A stretch of 64,000 nucleotides of DNA from Lachancea mirantina. Lineage: Eukaryota > Ascomycota > Saccharomycetes > Saccharomycetales > Saccharomycetaceae. The translations under genes and the position numbers were made by a program. Every line of letters begins with the position of its first letter. The first letter of the stretch is position 1. Below, piece after piece: positions 28,108-36,623 of this stretch. The DNA lies in assembly GCA_900074745.1 (NCBI GenBank), contig LT598464.1:310001-374000 (forward strand). Direction: 5' to 3'. The notes under the pieces were generated by a model. The model worked only from the letters and a program-made list of their open reading frames with translations. It did not search any database and was not told the origin of the DNA.

Positions 28108-28557
28108 AGAATTTCAGCACCAAGAGAATGATAAACACTTTAATACCTGCTTTTTTTTCAGTCAATTTGGCAAGACTTTCCCAGACTATAAAATGATATG
28201 TATTTTCTTAACCGCCTCGAGGGCCAATTATGTCATGTTCGTCGTTGGTGTCTCTCAATTTTTGACCATTCTTCTAGTCGTTGCTCGAGTTAATTATATA
28301 CCCATTTTACCACTTGTACCTTTACCCTTTCCCTGATTCGATTCCTTAGTTGTTCCCCTAATCGCTCCCCAGGTCGCCGACTGGTAAAAATCTGTTTCTT
28401 TTTCGTAAAAATTGAAAATCACACCATTTTCCCAAGCAGAAATCACGCTGCTTGGAAGAACAAACGAGAGTTCCAGTCGTTCTGTGAAGAGATCGAGCAA
28501 TTCGAAGAAAAATCAGTTGTTGGTTCGTTTGAGCTCGGCATTGTTTGCGTGCAAATC
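28108..28557. other. Intergenic region, EXO1 to HMS1
   Basis: About 450 bases. It holds the EXO1 3' end, including a T-run near 28152-28159, and the HMS1 promoter. A loose inverted C/T-rich stretch occurs near 28310-28380. No RNA gene or firm regulatory site was recognised. Confidence 0.5.
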
Positions 28558-30912
28558 ATGGCTTTGAGCAACGACAGGTTTGATGAGGCCGAAAGCTTTC
28601 TGGCGTCGTTACAATCAGAAGGTGGGAGCAGTTACGACCGGAAAGAGGACATGAGTTATGACTGGTTTACAGGAGGATCAGCGAGTGAAAACGAGCGTCG
28701 CGGATCTGATTCCGGTAATGGGATGGGGTTTGACACTATGGCAATGGGGTTGACTCCGGAATCGTATTCGTCTGGCCCAACACAGGGATATCAAGGAGGA
28801 TCAGGATTTGGGAATGGGGATTCGCAAAGTTTCCACCCATATGACACACAATCTAAAGCCCAATCTAGTAGTACGGGGTCAACCTTTGCCGAAAAATACA
28901 ACTATTCGGGCGAGAATGGCACTCCGTTGAACTCGGTTCCACAGCAAAGCAGGTCTGTCAGCAACGGTGGCTCCTCTCAAAGCGATCAGGTTGCTGTCAA
29001 AGCTGAACTTTCGCCTCACATGAAACTGAGCCCAGAGGAGATCAAAGGTATTATCGAAAACGAGGATCTCCTCGGAAGTGAGGGCCCAGACGGATTTTAT
29101 GTCACTGAAGATGGCAAGATTGGTAAGCCTAGGCGTGAGAGAACTTCCCACAATCTCATAGAAAAGAGATACCGTACGAATATCAACGACAAAATCCAGC
29201 AGCTACGCGATATCGTGCCGTCGGTGCGAGTCGCGTCGAAACGCGAACTGGGTTTGGATATAAGCGAAGAGGACAGAAAAGATCTAGATGGACTTGAGCC
29301 TGCGAGAAAACTCAACAAAGCAACGATCCTTATGAAGACGGTCGAGTATATACGCCATTTGGAAAACAAGTGTTTCTACTTCAAATTGGAGAACCACAAG
29401 TTGAAAAGCGCTCAGGGACTTTCTACTCCTGAAAGCGTGCGGAATCCATCTACTGGGTCTTCCGACATAATAAACTCGGGCACACACCCCGAACAAACCT
29501 CTCCATATGCGGAGGCATACCCTGTGGGGAGACAAAACTCTTACGGTCGTAGCGATATGGCCGGTAAAGTGTTGATGGGTGGCCTTGCCGTTACGATGGG
29601 AGTCTCATCCTTCAACGAGGGCAACGATTTCAGCACCGTTAAAGGATTGATGGCTTTGCCTGTATTTCATTATTCGCCCATGGAAGGGTTTTCTTTGAGC
29701 AATAGCAATGGAATAATTGATCTGCGTGCGGCCCTGTTCTCGATTTTAAGAATCGCTCTGGTTGTTGCAACCGCTTTTCACCTATTCAACGTCTTGATTC
29801 GAAAAGGTTCGCGCAAGAAAAAGCAGAGCAGAGATCACATAGTAGTGGAATTTTCAGACACCGTATCTTTTTGCACCCCAGAGCTACTATGGGAGACCGT
29901 GAAGAAGACCCTGGTCATTAACAGGTTGAAATACCCAAGCAATTCTATTGAGCGCATTGAATCTGAGATTGCTTGCTGTTTTGCCCTCAAATTAATTTCT
30001 TTGCCTTTCCCCATTGCTCTTTTGGCTAAAAGACATGTTTCGGCGACTTGGAATAAAATTCAAAATCAGGTCCGACTAGCCAACGCAAAGAGTGGTGATA
30101 AACTTAAGGCAAGTACAGACTGGATGGTCATCAGTCACGTTTTGTCCAAGCCCCAGGCCAACTCCTTGGACTCTCAAGTCCTTTCGGAGCAATTGTTGTC
30201 TCGCAAAGCCGTGTACACGCTGAAGGAATTTGTAAGTGCTGTTCGGGACTTTTTGATGCAATCGGATACAGAGTCCCTCATCAGCAGCTTGTTCAGGGAG
30301 TGTTCTAATTTGGAAAAACCAATTAAGGACATTCTAGGGAAGATTTACGACACAGAGGTTGTACAGAAAAAGAGATACTCCTTTTCACAAGACGGGTTCA
30401 TCACTGCTCGCTGTCTTTTCGAGCCAACTGACCAAAACATTGATGACCTTCTCCAAGCGGTTAAAATTACTACGCTGAGTAAGACAACTAACAAAAAGTT
30501 CCGCAATGACCAGGTTCTCATTCTTTATTCGAGCATAATACGAAACCTTCTTATCAAAAATCAACAAGAGCAATCTAGACAGTGGATCCGCAGGCTACCG
30601 ATCGATATGCTCACTGAAGAACAGTGTTCGATCTTGGGCATTGCAGCTGCGTATTTATCGTTGCGGGCTATCGAGGAGAGTAAGCTCTCAAGCAACTATC
30701 AAGATGTCTGCTCGCGTCTGGAATTGTTAGCGAGCCAGCTGCGAATCTGGCTAGGGCGCCATCCCTGTGGTAATGTAAGCTTAGAAGATCGCGGTAAATT
30801 GGTCGATCACTGCGTGAATGTTGCTGTAGAATGTGGGGCTAATAACGGCGACAGCAGTCATTTTTTTGAAGATGAACACAGCCTTGTGTCAACTGATGGG
30901 ATAGAAAGTTGA
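28558..30912 (+). CDS. HMS1: HMS1, SREBP-like bHLH transcription factor with a membrane segment
   Basis: A 784-residue protein, much longer than S. cerevisiae Hms1 (434). The basic helix-loop-helix spans about residues 190-285 and has the SREBP-type tyrosine in ERTSHNLIEKRYRTNINDKI. A long acidic loop separates the two helices. One clear hydrophobic segment near 390-411 (ALFSILRIALVVATAFHLF) is followed by a positive cluster (RKGSRKKK). The C-terminal 370 residues resemble the SREBP-type C-terminal region. This architecture matches fungal Cph2/Sre1 relatives tethered in the ER. The acidic, Ser/Gly-rich N-terminus is a likely activation domain. The first ATG is at 28558; the open frame upstream starts only with GTG. 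Confidence 0.9.
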   Translation: MALSNDRFDEAESFLASLQSEGGSSYDRKEDMSYDWFTGGSASENERRGSDSGNGMGFDTMAMGLTPESYSSGPTQGYQGGSGFGNGDSQSFHPYDTQSKAQSSSTGSTFAEKYNYSGENGTPLNSVPQQSRSVSNGGSSQSDQVAVKAELSPHMKLSPEEIKGIIENEDLLGSEGPDGFYVTEDGKIGKPRRERTSHNLIEKRYRTNINDKIQQLRDIVPSVRVASKRELGLDISEEDRKDLDGLEPARKLNKATILMKTVEYIRHLENKCFYFKLENHKLKSAQGLSTPESVRNPSTGSSDIINSGTHPEQTSPYAEAYPVGRQNSYGRSDMAGKVLMGGLAVTMGVSSFNEGNDFSTVKGLMALPVFHYSPMEGFSLSNSNGIIDLRAALFSILRIALVVATAFHLFNVLIRKGSRKKKQSRDHIVVEFSDTVSFCTPELLWETVKKTLVINRLKYPSNSIERIESEIACCFALKLISLPFPIALLAKRHVSATWNKIQNQVRLANAKSGDKLKASTDWMVISHVLSKPQANSLDSQVLSEQLLSRKAVYTLKEFVSAVRDFLMQSDTESLISSLFRECSNLEKPIKDILGKIYDTEVVQKKRYSFSQDGFITARCLFEPTDQNIDDLLQAVKITTLSKTTNKKFRNDQVLILYSSIIRNLLIKNQQEQSRQWIRRLPIDMLTEEQCSILGIAAAYLSLRAIEESKLSSNYQDVCSRLELLASQLRIWLGRHPCGNVSLEDRGKLVDHCVNVAVECGANNGDSSHFFEDEHSLVSTDGIES

Positions 30913-31228
30913 CGGGCATCGTCTTGCAATTTCGCCGGTCGGAATGAACAAGCCTGTGGTGTAATTCGAGTTGCAGGAAAAGAGGGGTAATTTACAAAAA
31001 GATGTACAGTATGAATTATATAGATAAGGTTTGTTTTATTTGAAGTATTAAGATGAGTTTTTGAATTAACTTTCTCGTGAATGTGATACTGGTGAATTTC
31101 AAACCAACCTTTTTCTAAATATCCGCATAAATGCATCCTAGCTATCATTGTAAAAGCCTGCCGCGAGGCTCATAGGTATGTATAGTCACTGTACTTTCGT
31201 TTCATAAATCAACCATGTCTGATATGAT
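30913..31228. other. Convergent intergenic region, HMS1 and FAS1-domain gene
   Basis: A 316-base A/T-rich spacer between two gene 3' ends. Nothing beyond expected polyadenylation-type sequence (for example TATATAGATAAGG near 31017) was seen. Confidence 0.5.
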
Positions 31229-32056
31229 TTAAGGAGACACAAGAGCAGAATCGATGAGAAGAATTGCCCCATTTTGAGCCTGAGTAACATCTAAAACTTC
31301 TTGTTTTGCTTTCTGATTTGCTGACAGAACGTAAAATTTTCCTTGCTTACGTTTCAATTTGATGTCGCCGGCTTCATCTTCCCCGTTGTATGCCATACTT
31401 TTCAGTACAACGGATGAGCCCTTGCAATGACGCTGGGAAGCAGCTTCAAAGTCGCTTCCAAGAACAATATGAGCCTTAATGAAAGACATGATATTGTCGC
31501 TAATAGCACGATCAACTGTTAGCTGATCAGCACCACTAGACTCCAAAGCTTCGATGTCCGTTGGAAACTCCCAAGGTTTTTTGGACAGCTTTTCAAGGGC
31601 TGCATTTGAAGGCGCGAAAATTATAAGTGATTCTTGAGGATCCTCTAGCTTCCTTGTTAATTCGGCATCCCCTCTGATATAACTTGAGAAAATACCGATT
31701 TCGTTGATGGTCGCAATCCTGGAGTCAAGGCAAAGAGTTTCCGCAGTGCTGACCTTGCTCAATTCTTCTTCAGGAACAGCGGAAGAAACCTCGGCAAATG
31801 GTGCTTGGTACATGTCTCGTTTCTCTTGTCCAGTTTCAAAAAGCTTGTCCAAATCGATAGGTATGTTTTTAGGCTCTCTCTTGTAAAAATTGGATGCCAC
31901 GAAGTCTCGTTCTTGGAAAAGCTGATGGGGTTCGGTGATTTGACGTTTCACTTTACCGGTTTCGGGGTCTACCGTCGCTTTTAGGGGAACCACGCGCTTG
32001 CAATCAACGCATGAAACCAAGGCTACGAGACCTAATAATGCGCGGAAAATGAACAT
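31229..32056 (-). CDS. FAS1 (fasciclin) domain protein, YDR262W family
   Basis: A 275-residue protein (272 in S. cerevisiae YDR262W) of unknown function. An N-terminal signal peptide begins MFIFRALLGLVALVSCVDC. The second half contains a fasciclin-like fold with the typical LIIFAPSNAALEKL and the following SFIKAHIVLGSDF helix and strand. It ends AILLIDSALVSP. The S. cerevisiae protein has been seen in the vacuole, so a secretory or vacuolar location is expected. The start at 32056 is the first ATG; five codons upstream begin with TTG only. Position and orientation between HMS1 and DFG16 match the ancestral order. Confidence 0.9.
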   Translation of the reverse strand: MFIFRALLGLVALVSCVDCKRVVPLKATVDPETGKVKRQITEPHQLFQERDFVASNFYKREPKNIPIDLDKLFETGQEKRDMYQAPFAEVSSAVPEEELSKVSTAETLCLDSRIATINEIGIFSSYIRGDAELTRKLEDPQESLIIFAPSNAALEKLSKKPWEFPTDIEALESSGADQLTVDRAISDNIMSFIKAHIVLGSDFEAASQRHCKGSSVVLKSMAYNGEDEAGDIKLKRKQGKFYVLSANQKAKQEVLDVTQAQNGAILLIDSALVSP

Positions 32057-32265
32057 AGTAGAACTCTTCAAATTCTCAAACTTTATTTTAACGCAGACGA
32101 GTATATTGGCTTCAAATCAACAATTAGTTACAGCTCCTGGGGTTTCTGTCACGCTCGTTATTTTCAAGGTTTCAATGGTATACTAGATGCTTAACAAAGT
32201 CATCACCAGATAATTATTTCATTTAGGGTTCCACTAGCATCCCCTGATGATGGAAGCAAAAAGTA

Positions 32266-32336
32266 TGCGCAAGCCCGGAATCGAACCGGGGGCCCATCGA
32301 TGGCAACGATGGATTTTACCACTAAACCACTTGCGC
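32266..32336 (-). tRNA. tRNA-Gly (GCC)
   Basis: A 71-base intronless tRNA on the minus strand, starting GCGCAAG at 32336 and ending CTTGCGCA. The anticodon loop TTGCCAT gives GCC. The T-loop is TTCGATT. It is nearly identical to the S. cerevisiae tRNA-Gly(GCC). Confidence 0.97.
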
Positions 32337-32692
32337 TCTTGAATGAGTTTAGTTTATTTTGGGTACGATATACTAGAATGTACATTAAGACGCAGCTGAG
32401 CTATAACGCAAAGCCGAATGTTAAATGTTGGGTTACTTCGGAGAGGTTTTGCTTATGTCCTCCAGTGCCTCGCAATAGCTTCGATTGTAAAATTAGAATG
32501 AAATTCGATGCGACATTTTGGTTGGCTGTTTTATACCGGCATTGCCGAGAGATAGAAGACGGTTTTACCAAGCGCAAACGTTGAATAATTAAACTGGGGA
32601 CTCAATGAATTAGGTATCTATCTATGGATCTATGATTGTAACGATTCCTTTGAATTGTAATGCTTTCTGACTTCAATGCTCTCAGTTCTGCG
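32337..32692. other. Intergenic region, tRNA-Gly to DFG16
   Basis: About 356 bases upstream of tRNA-Gly and downstream of DFG16 (both minus strand). Short open frames here have no family resemblance. No repeat or RNA gene was recognised. Confidence 0.5.
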
Positions 32693-34177
32693 TTAAACTT
32701 TGTCATGGTCAAATATAAAATTTCTAGTCAAAACTGTTTCCACGGAGTCATTGTCCATCAAATGATTTTCCTCGTGGTTATCGAATTCAGTCTCTTTGGG
32801 TGTTTCCAAAATGCCCCCCACATGGCTAACCGACCTGTCAAAGGCACTACGTCGATCTTGCATTTGGTTCCCTTTTGTCTTTCGTCTCACTTTAAGACGA
32901 GATAGCCAGGCACGAGACGGCATCTGCAAAGGACTTTTCGCATTCACACACGCACTCTCGTCTACGGCTGATTGCGCAGGGACATTTGGAGGGCTCTTAG
33001 CGTGGCCATCGTCAGCATCTTCGTAACATTTAACCGATGGGTCGGCAAATAGTCGATTTCGATTGTTGATTTTGCGCCCTAAAACCGTTTCTTTGCTTAG
33101 AGTGCGCTCACGTCTCTCTAATACGCCTATAAGGCCCCAAGTGTTGACCGTGACGAGAACCCGCATGAACAGAATGAGGTCAATCATCCAATTCGTGACA
33201 AGGGACGATATGCAAACTTCCACAATAGTGCACATGCAGAGAAGTATCATAACGATCGCGTTGTAAACCAAAAGTGGTATAGTTTCGTGGTAATCTTCCC
33301 AAATATGCCATAACACTTTCTTCCAGGTTAAATGCTCCTCGACGCGGCTTGGAATTAAAATGAATCTAAAGTCGTGCCACACATAATAAATCAGACATAG
33401 CGCAAAAGCAAGGTCCACGACCAGCGAGAACACTGTAACTGCTATCAAAAGTTCGGCATTGATCTTCGATTTGAGCCAAATACGCTGCGCAACCAAAAGA
33501 CAACGAACGAAACAGATGAAAAAGCCTCCCAAGATTAACTGTTTGTTCCTGCTTTTCAAAATGCTGAATATTCGACTGCGTTTTTCGCGTTCATTGTAGT
33601 AATGGAACATGTAGTATACAATGTCCAGCCAATTTAAGTCGCTTGCCAGAAGCGCAAAAAGCCGCAGAATAGCGAACGCGTAGCTGTTTGTAATAACTTG
33701 AGAATACTCTTCTCGGCTTTGGTAGTTCGAAGCGTACATTTTTTCAAATTCCATATTAACGGATTTGGTAAGAACAACCGTGTTCCATATCGCCTGGTAC
33801 AGGATGCTGACGTAAACGAGTTTCCGGCGATGGTTGTGGTTATTGGAAGGCAGCAACAAAAGCACCAGCAACAACATCCAGGTGCCAACGCAAATACTGC
33901 ACAAGATAAAAGCTGTCATCAAAGCGCCTGAAATGAAAGGATCTTTCTGTTTCAGAATGCTGGAAACTTCAGCGTTGAGCACCTTTTGGGGGTACGTTTT
34001 GAGCGCATACGCCAGAGCGGCGTACTCATTTGAAGAATTCGCACTGCAAGTGAAAACCATCGTGGCAGAGTTAACCACGGAATCGTTAACCATCGTTTCG
34101 GAGCCATTTATCAGCGTGAGAAACCCAGCTGAAAGTCTTCGGCCGGTGCAGAGGCCCTGCAAACCTTCCTCAAACAT
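32693..34177 (-). CDS. DFG16: DFG16, PalH-like sensor of the Rim101 pathway
   Basis: A 494-residue multi-span membrane protein of the PalH/Rim21/Dfg16 family, which senses alkaline pH and plasma-membrane lipid asymmetry and signals to Rim101. The N-terminal outside segment has the family-like LCTGRRLSAGFLTL and several sequons (for example INGS). About seven membrane spans follow from about residue 100 to 365, then a hydrophilic cytosolic tail. The start at 34177 is the first ATG in a frame that is open without ATG up to 34339. It gives MFEEGLQGLC, a plausible PalH-type start. Position agrees with YOR030W, between HMS1 and CIN5. S. cerevisiae Dfg16 is longer (619). Confidence 0.82.
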   Translation of the reverse strand: MFEEGLQGLCTGRRLSAGFLTLINGSETMVNDSVVNSATMVFTCSANSSNEYAALAYALKTYPQKVLNAEVSSILKQKDPFISGALMTAFILCSICVGTWMLLLVLLLLPSNNHNHRRKLVYVSILYQAIWNTVVLTKSVNMEFEKMYASNYQSREEYSQVITNSYAFAILRLFALLASDLNWLDIVYYMFHYYNEREKRSRIFSILKSRNKQLILGGFFICFVRCLLVAQRIWLKSKINAELLIAVTVFSLVVDLAFALCLIYYVWHDFRFILIPSRVEEHLTWKKVLWHIWEDYHETIPLLVYNAIVMILLCMCTIVEVCISSLVTNWMIDLILFMRVLVTVNTWGLIGVLERRERTLSKETVLGRKINNRNRLFADPSVKCYEDADDGHAKSPPNVPAQSAVDESACVNAKSPLQMPSRAWLSRLKVRRKTKGNQMQDRRSAFDRSVSHVGGILETPKETEFDNHEENHLMDNDSVETVLTRNFIFDHDKV

Positions 34178-34348
34178 ATGCACGACTCTTCTCAAAGTCA
34201 GGGTCTTGTAGTTGCTCGCTTTCACATGGCCCGGCCACACCTGCCTTTCCCAGAGGAGGAATTTAATGGGACGCTTGAATCTTGGTCCAGTTTGCCAAGG
34301 ATAAAACGCAGTCGTTTTCAACGTCGCCGGGTCCTGCAACGAAAAAAA

Positions 34349-34421
34349 TGGACGAGACCGGAGTCGAACCGATGACCTCTCCCATGCGAAGGGAGCGCGC
34401 TACCAACTGCGCCACACGCCC
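34349..34421 (-). tRNA. tRNA-Ala (CGC)
   Basis: A 73-base intronless tRNA on the minus strand with acceptor stem GGGCGTG paired to the 3' CTCGTCC (G-T allowed) and discriminator A. The anticodon stem-loop is CTCCC-TTCGCAT-GGGAG, giving anticodon CGC, which reads GCG alanine codons. The body closely matches S. cerevisiae tRNA-Ala(AGC). S. cerevisiae has only AGC and TGC alanine tRNAs, so this isoacceptor is extra. It sits at the edge of a GC-rich island. Confidence 0.95.
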
Positions 34422-34511
34422 TTAGTAAGTGTATTGGACATTAAGATGGTTTAGCGGTATATGGGAAGGCGTGCCCTTGGAAATGCGCCTTTTAGCTTCT
34501 CGAGAAGAGGT

Positions 34512-34537
34512 CTGGTGTCCCACGTTTGGGACACCAG
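34512..34537. repeat. Perfect 11-bp stem-loop near tRNA-Ala
   Basis: CTGGTGTCCCA at 34512-34522 and its reverse complement TGGGACACCAG at 34527-34537 flank a CGTT loop. The hairpin lies about 90 bases upstream of the tRNA-Ala gene and about 380 bases before the SWM1 candidate. Its function is unknown. Confidence 0.75.
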
Positions 34538-34610
34538 GGAAACAGACTACCTGATTCAACGCAGTGGGCTTCTAACATATATAAAACGATAACGATATGT
34601 CGCTTCTTCT

Positions 34611-34650
34611 TTTTCCTCTTTTCCTCTTTTCCTCTTTTCCTCTTTTCCTC
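34611..34650 (+). repeat. Five-copy TTTTCCTC minisatellite
   Basis: Five exact tandem copies of the 8-mer TTTTCCTC form a 40-base polypyrimidine tract. It lies about 270 bases upstream of the SWM1 candidate. Confidence 0.9.
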
Positions 34651-34801
34651 CATTGCCAAAACATTATAAAAATACACAGCCAGGATCTTCTCTCCCCTCC
34701 CCTCTGCCAACTCTCCGCCCCGTCGTACCTCTCTAGCCGCGGACACCTCGCCTGCGCGGCCCCCCGGCCACAAAAGACGTTCTCCCAACCACGACCACGG
34801 G

Positions 34802-34833
34802 TTACCCGCACCAAGGTACAGTCCCTATAAAAA
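34802..34833 (+). promoter_or_regulatory. Reb1-type site and TATA box for the SWM1 candidate
   Basis: TTACCCG, the Reb1 core, lies at 34802-34808. TATAAAAA follows at 34826-34833, 84 bases before the ATG at 34917. A C/A-rich leader without ATG joins them. This promoter layout supports the 116-codon frame downstream as a real gene. Confidence 0.6.
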
Positions 34834-34916
34834 CGACCTCCGCAACTCCTACCCCCTGCCGTAATAGCATCCCATCCGCAATTCCCTGCCAGCACCCACA
34901 CATACATCCACACCCC

Positions 34917-35267
34917 ATGTACTCGGACTCATACTTCCAGAGCCATCATCTCCGACGCGCCCACGACGTCCTGTACGCGGACTGGACCCACGACTCGTTC
35001 TTGCCACCGCATCACCTGGCCCTCGCGGCGTCCAACGCCGCGGTGGCCGGCTCCTTCTGGGACGGTTTCCACGACGACGACGACTGGGGCCTGTTCCACT
35101 CGCTGCAGCTGGACTGCACGGGCCAGCTGACCGCCGTCCCGCCGCTGGTGTCAACCCCTACACCACTGGGCTCCGTTTTTGCGCCCGCGCGTGCCGCAAC
35201 ACGCCTGCCCGTGTGGGACGATTTTGGCGGCGACGAGCTCGCGCATGAGCTCAGCATGACGTCATGA
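34917..35267 (+). CDS. SWM1: Probable SWM1/APC13, anaphase-promoting complex subunit
   Basis: A 116-residue acidic protein. Apc13 subunits stabilise TPR subunits of the anaphase-promoting complex through a short N-terminal motif of the type D-x-W-x-x-D-x-LP. Here the N-terminal part reads LYADWTHDSFLPPHHLAL, which fits that motif. The rest is divergent and rich in Asp, Trp and His (WDGFHDDDDWGLF). Position is the second support: S. cerevisiae SWM1 (YDR260C) lies between YDR262W and YAP6, on the same strand as YAP6 and HSP78, as here. It is shorter than S. cerevisiae Swm1 (170). Codons are strongly GC-rich, like CIN5. The identification is an inference from motif and synteny. Confidence 0.6.
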   Translation: MYSDSYFQSHHLRRAHDVLYADWTHDSFLPPHHLALAASNAAVAGSFWDGFHDDDDWGLFHSLQLDCTGQLTAVPPLVSTPTPLGSVFAPARAATRLPVWDDFGGDELAHELSMTS

Positions 35268-35684
35268 CCGCCAGAAACGCCGTAAGATTTCGCTTACATG
35301 GTTGGTTCCTTTTCCCCACCGTGCCACAGAAGTGGCTGCAGCAGCCACGGGAGAACGCGCTCCTGGGCCTTTTTCTCGCATCACAATATGGTTGGCGTTT
35401 GGCTTACGTACAGGTACGTACAGGTACGTACAGGTTGCTTCTACGCGGCAGATTTTTGCGTTGTCAGCAACCGTTTTTAAGCAAGCTGAATATATAAGCA
35501 TCTCGGGCCCCTGTAGCGGGGCTTGCCCCGCGGAACAAACAAGCGTGGGCTACTAATTTTTCTCGTGTGGAAGTACAAGCTTTGCTGAGACGCATCGTAG
35601 CAACAAGCTTGTGTGTGCCTTATTTGCACGTGCACTATTGCCCATCGTATCACCAGGACAGAAGCGAAAAGCACTCTGCCCCCT
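35268..35684 (+). promoter_or_regulatory. CIN5 promoter: tandem 10-mers, TATA, hairpin and E-box
   Basis: A palindromic TGACGTCA lies at 35257-35264, overlapping the preceding stop codon. Three perfect tandem copies of TACGTACAGG fill 35405-35434, and the first is preceded by T to make TTACGTA, close to the Yap-family site TTACGTAA. A TATA box (TATATAAG) is at 35491-35498. A CCCCT stress-element core is at 35508-35512. A GC-rich hairpin (GCGGGGC-TT-GCCCCGC) lies at 35516-35531. A TGCACGTGCA palindrome is at 35626-35635. The leader has no ATG before 35685. Confidence 0.65.
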
Positions 35685-36623
35685 ATGCAGTCAAACGACA
35701 ACCACATGGCGCTGCCTCATGTGCTGCCCAATCTCCCGGCGGACAACTCGCACCCACACCCCTCACTGCCGCCCAACGCGGCCCACACTGTGCTTTCCGT
35801 GAACGTACCGCCGTCGGCGGCTGCGGCGCAGATGAGCGGCGCGCCGCTCAGCTCCGACGCCGGGTCCGCGGCCGGGTCTGCGGGGGTGTCCGGAAGCAGC
35901 TCGTCTGCGGGCTCGTCTGTGCGCAGCTCCATTGGCTACGGCAGCAACATCGGCGCGAGCGTCGGCGGCGCGCCCCCGCCACAGTCCACATCCACACACC
36001 ACCCTGTACCCCTTCCCCAGCTTGTGTACCAAACCGCTGCCGCGGGCCCGGCGGCAATGGTTCCGAGCCAAGCGCATGCCCTGGTTCAGCCGCAGGCTGC
36101 GCCTGCGTCTAACCAGGTCCCCGGTATTCTTGCGCTGGGGCCCTCAGCCGCTGCTGTGGACGGAAGCCATGGGGCGCTGCCCCTGCAGTATGGGGCTCCG
36201 CCCGTGAACGCGCCGACGGGCGCAGGGAACTCCATGGGCGCAAATCGTCCCACGGGGCTTCCCGCGGTTTCCGGCCTGCCCCTGCCGGAAGCTGCCGGCA
36301 TCCCGGACTCGGGCTCTGTAAAACACGACCCCGAGCCGGACCAAGGGAGCGCCGACGGCGAGCATGTCAACATGCACGGCGTGCTCATTGGCAAGTCGGG
36401 CAAGCCCCTACGCAATACGAAGCGCGCGGCTCAAAACCGGACCGCCCAAAAGGCGTTCCGGCAAAGACGCGAGCGCTACATCAAAGAGCTTGAGACAAAA
36501 GCTAAGGAGTACGATAGGCTTGAGCAGGAGGTGTCCGTTCTCGGCCAGGAGAACCAATCGTTGAAGCAGTACGTGCTCGAGCTGGAGCAACGACTGGGTG
36601 TACGGCACCACCCGGGCGTGTGA
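35685..36623 (+). CDS. CIN5: CIN5/YAP6-type bZIP transcription factor
   Basis: A 312-residue AP-1-like factor of the fungal Yap family, counterpart of both CIN5 (295) and YAP6 (383). These regulate salt, drug and oxidative-stress responses. The bZIP is at the very C-terminus, typical of this pair: the basic region NTKRAAQNRTAQKAFRQRRE has the fungal Yap signature (Q and F in place of usual residues), followed by a leucine zipper (LEQEVSVLGQENQSLKQYV). The N-terminal 230 residues are low-complexity, rich in Ala, Pro, Ser and Gly. The start at 35685 is the first ATG; upstream codons in frame begin with GTG only. Codon third positions are very GC-rich, unlike most of the window. Confidence 0.9.
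   Translation: MQSNDNHMALPHVLPNLPADNSHPHPSLPPNAAHTVLSVNVPPSAAAAQMSGAPLSSDAGSAAGSAGVSGSSSSAGSSVRSSIGYGSNIGASVGGAPPPQSTSTHHPVPLPQLVYQTAAAGPAAMVPSQAHALVQPQAAPASNQVPGILALGPSAAAVDGSHGALPLQYGAPPVNAPTGAGNSMGANRPTGLPAVSGLPLPEAAGIPDSGSVKHDPEPDQGSADGEHVNMHGVLIGKSGKPLRNTKRAAQNRTAQKAFRQRRERYIKELETKAKEYDRLEQEVSVLGQENQSLKQYVLELEQRLGVRHHPGV

Noticed and set aside
34778-36623. Horizontal transfer to explain the GC-rich SWM1-CIN5 segment
   Set aside because: Gene order and CIN5 family membership are those of Saccharomycetaceae, so a compositional effect is more likely than foreign origin.
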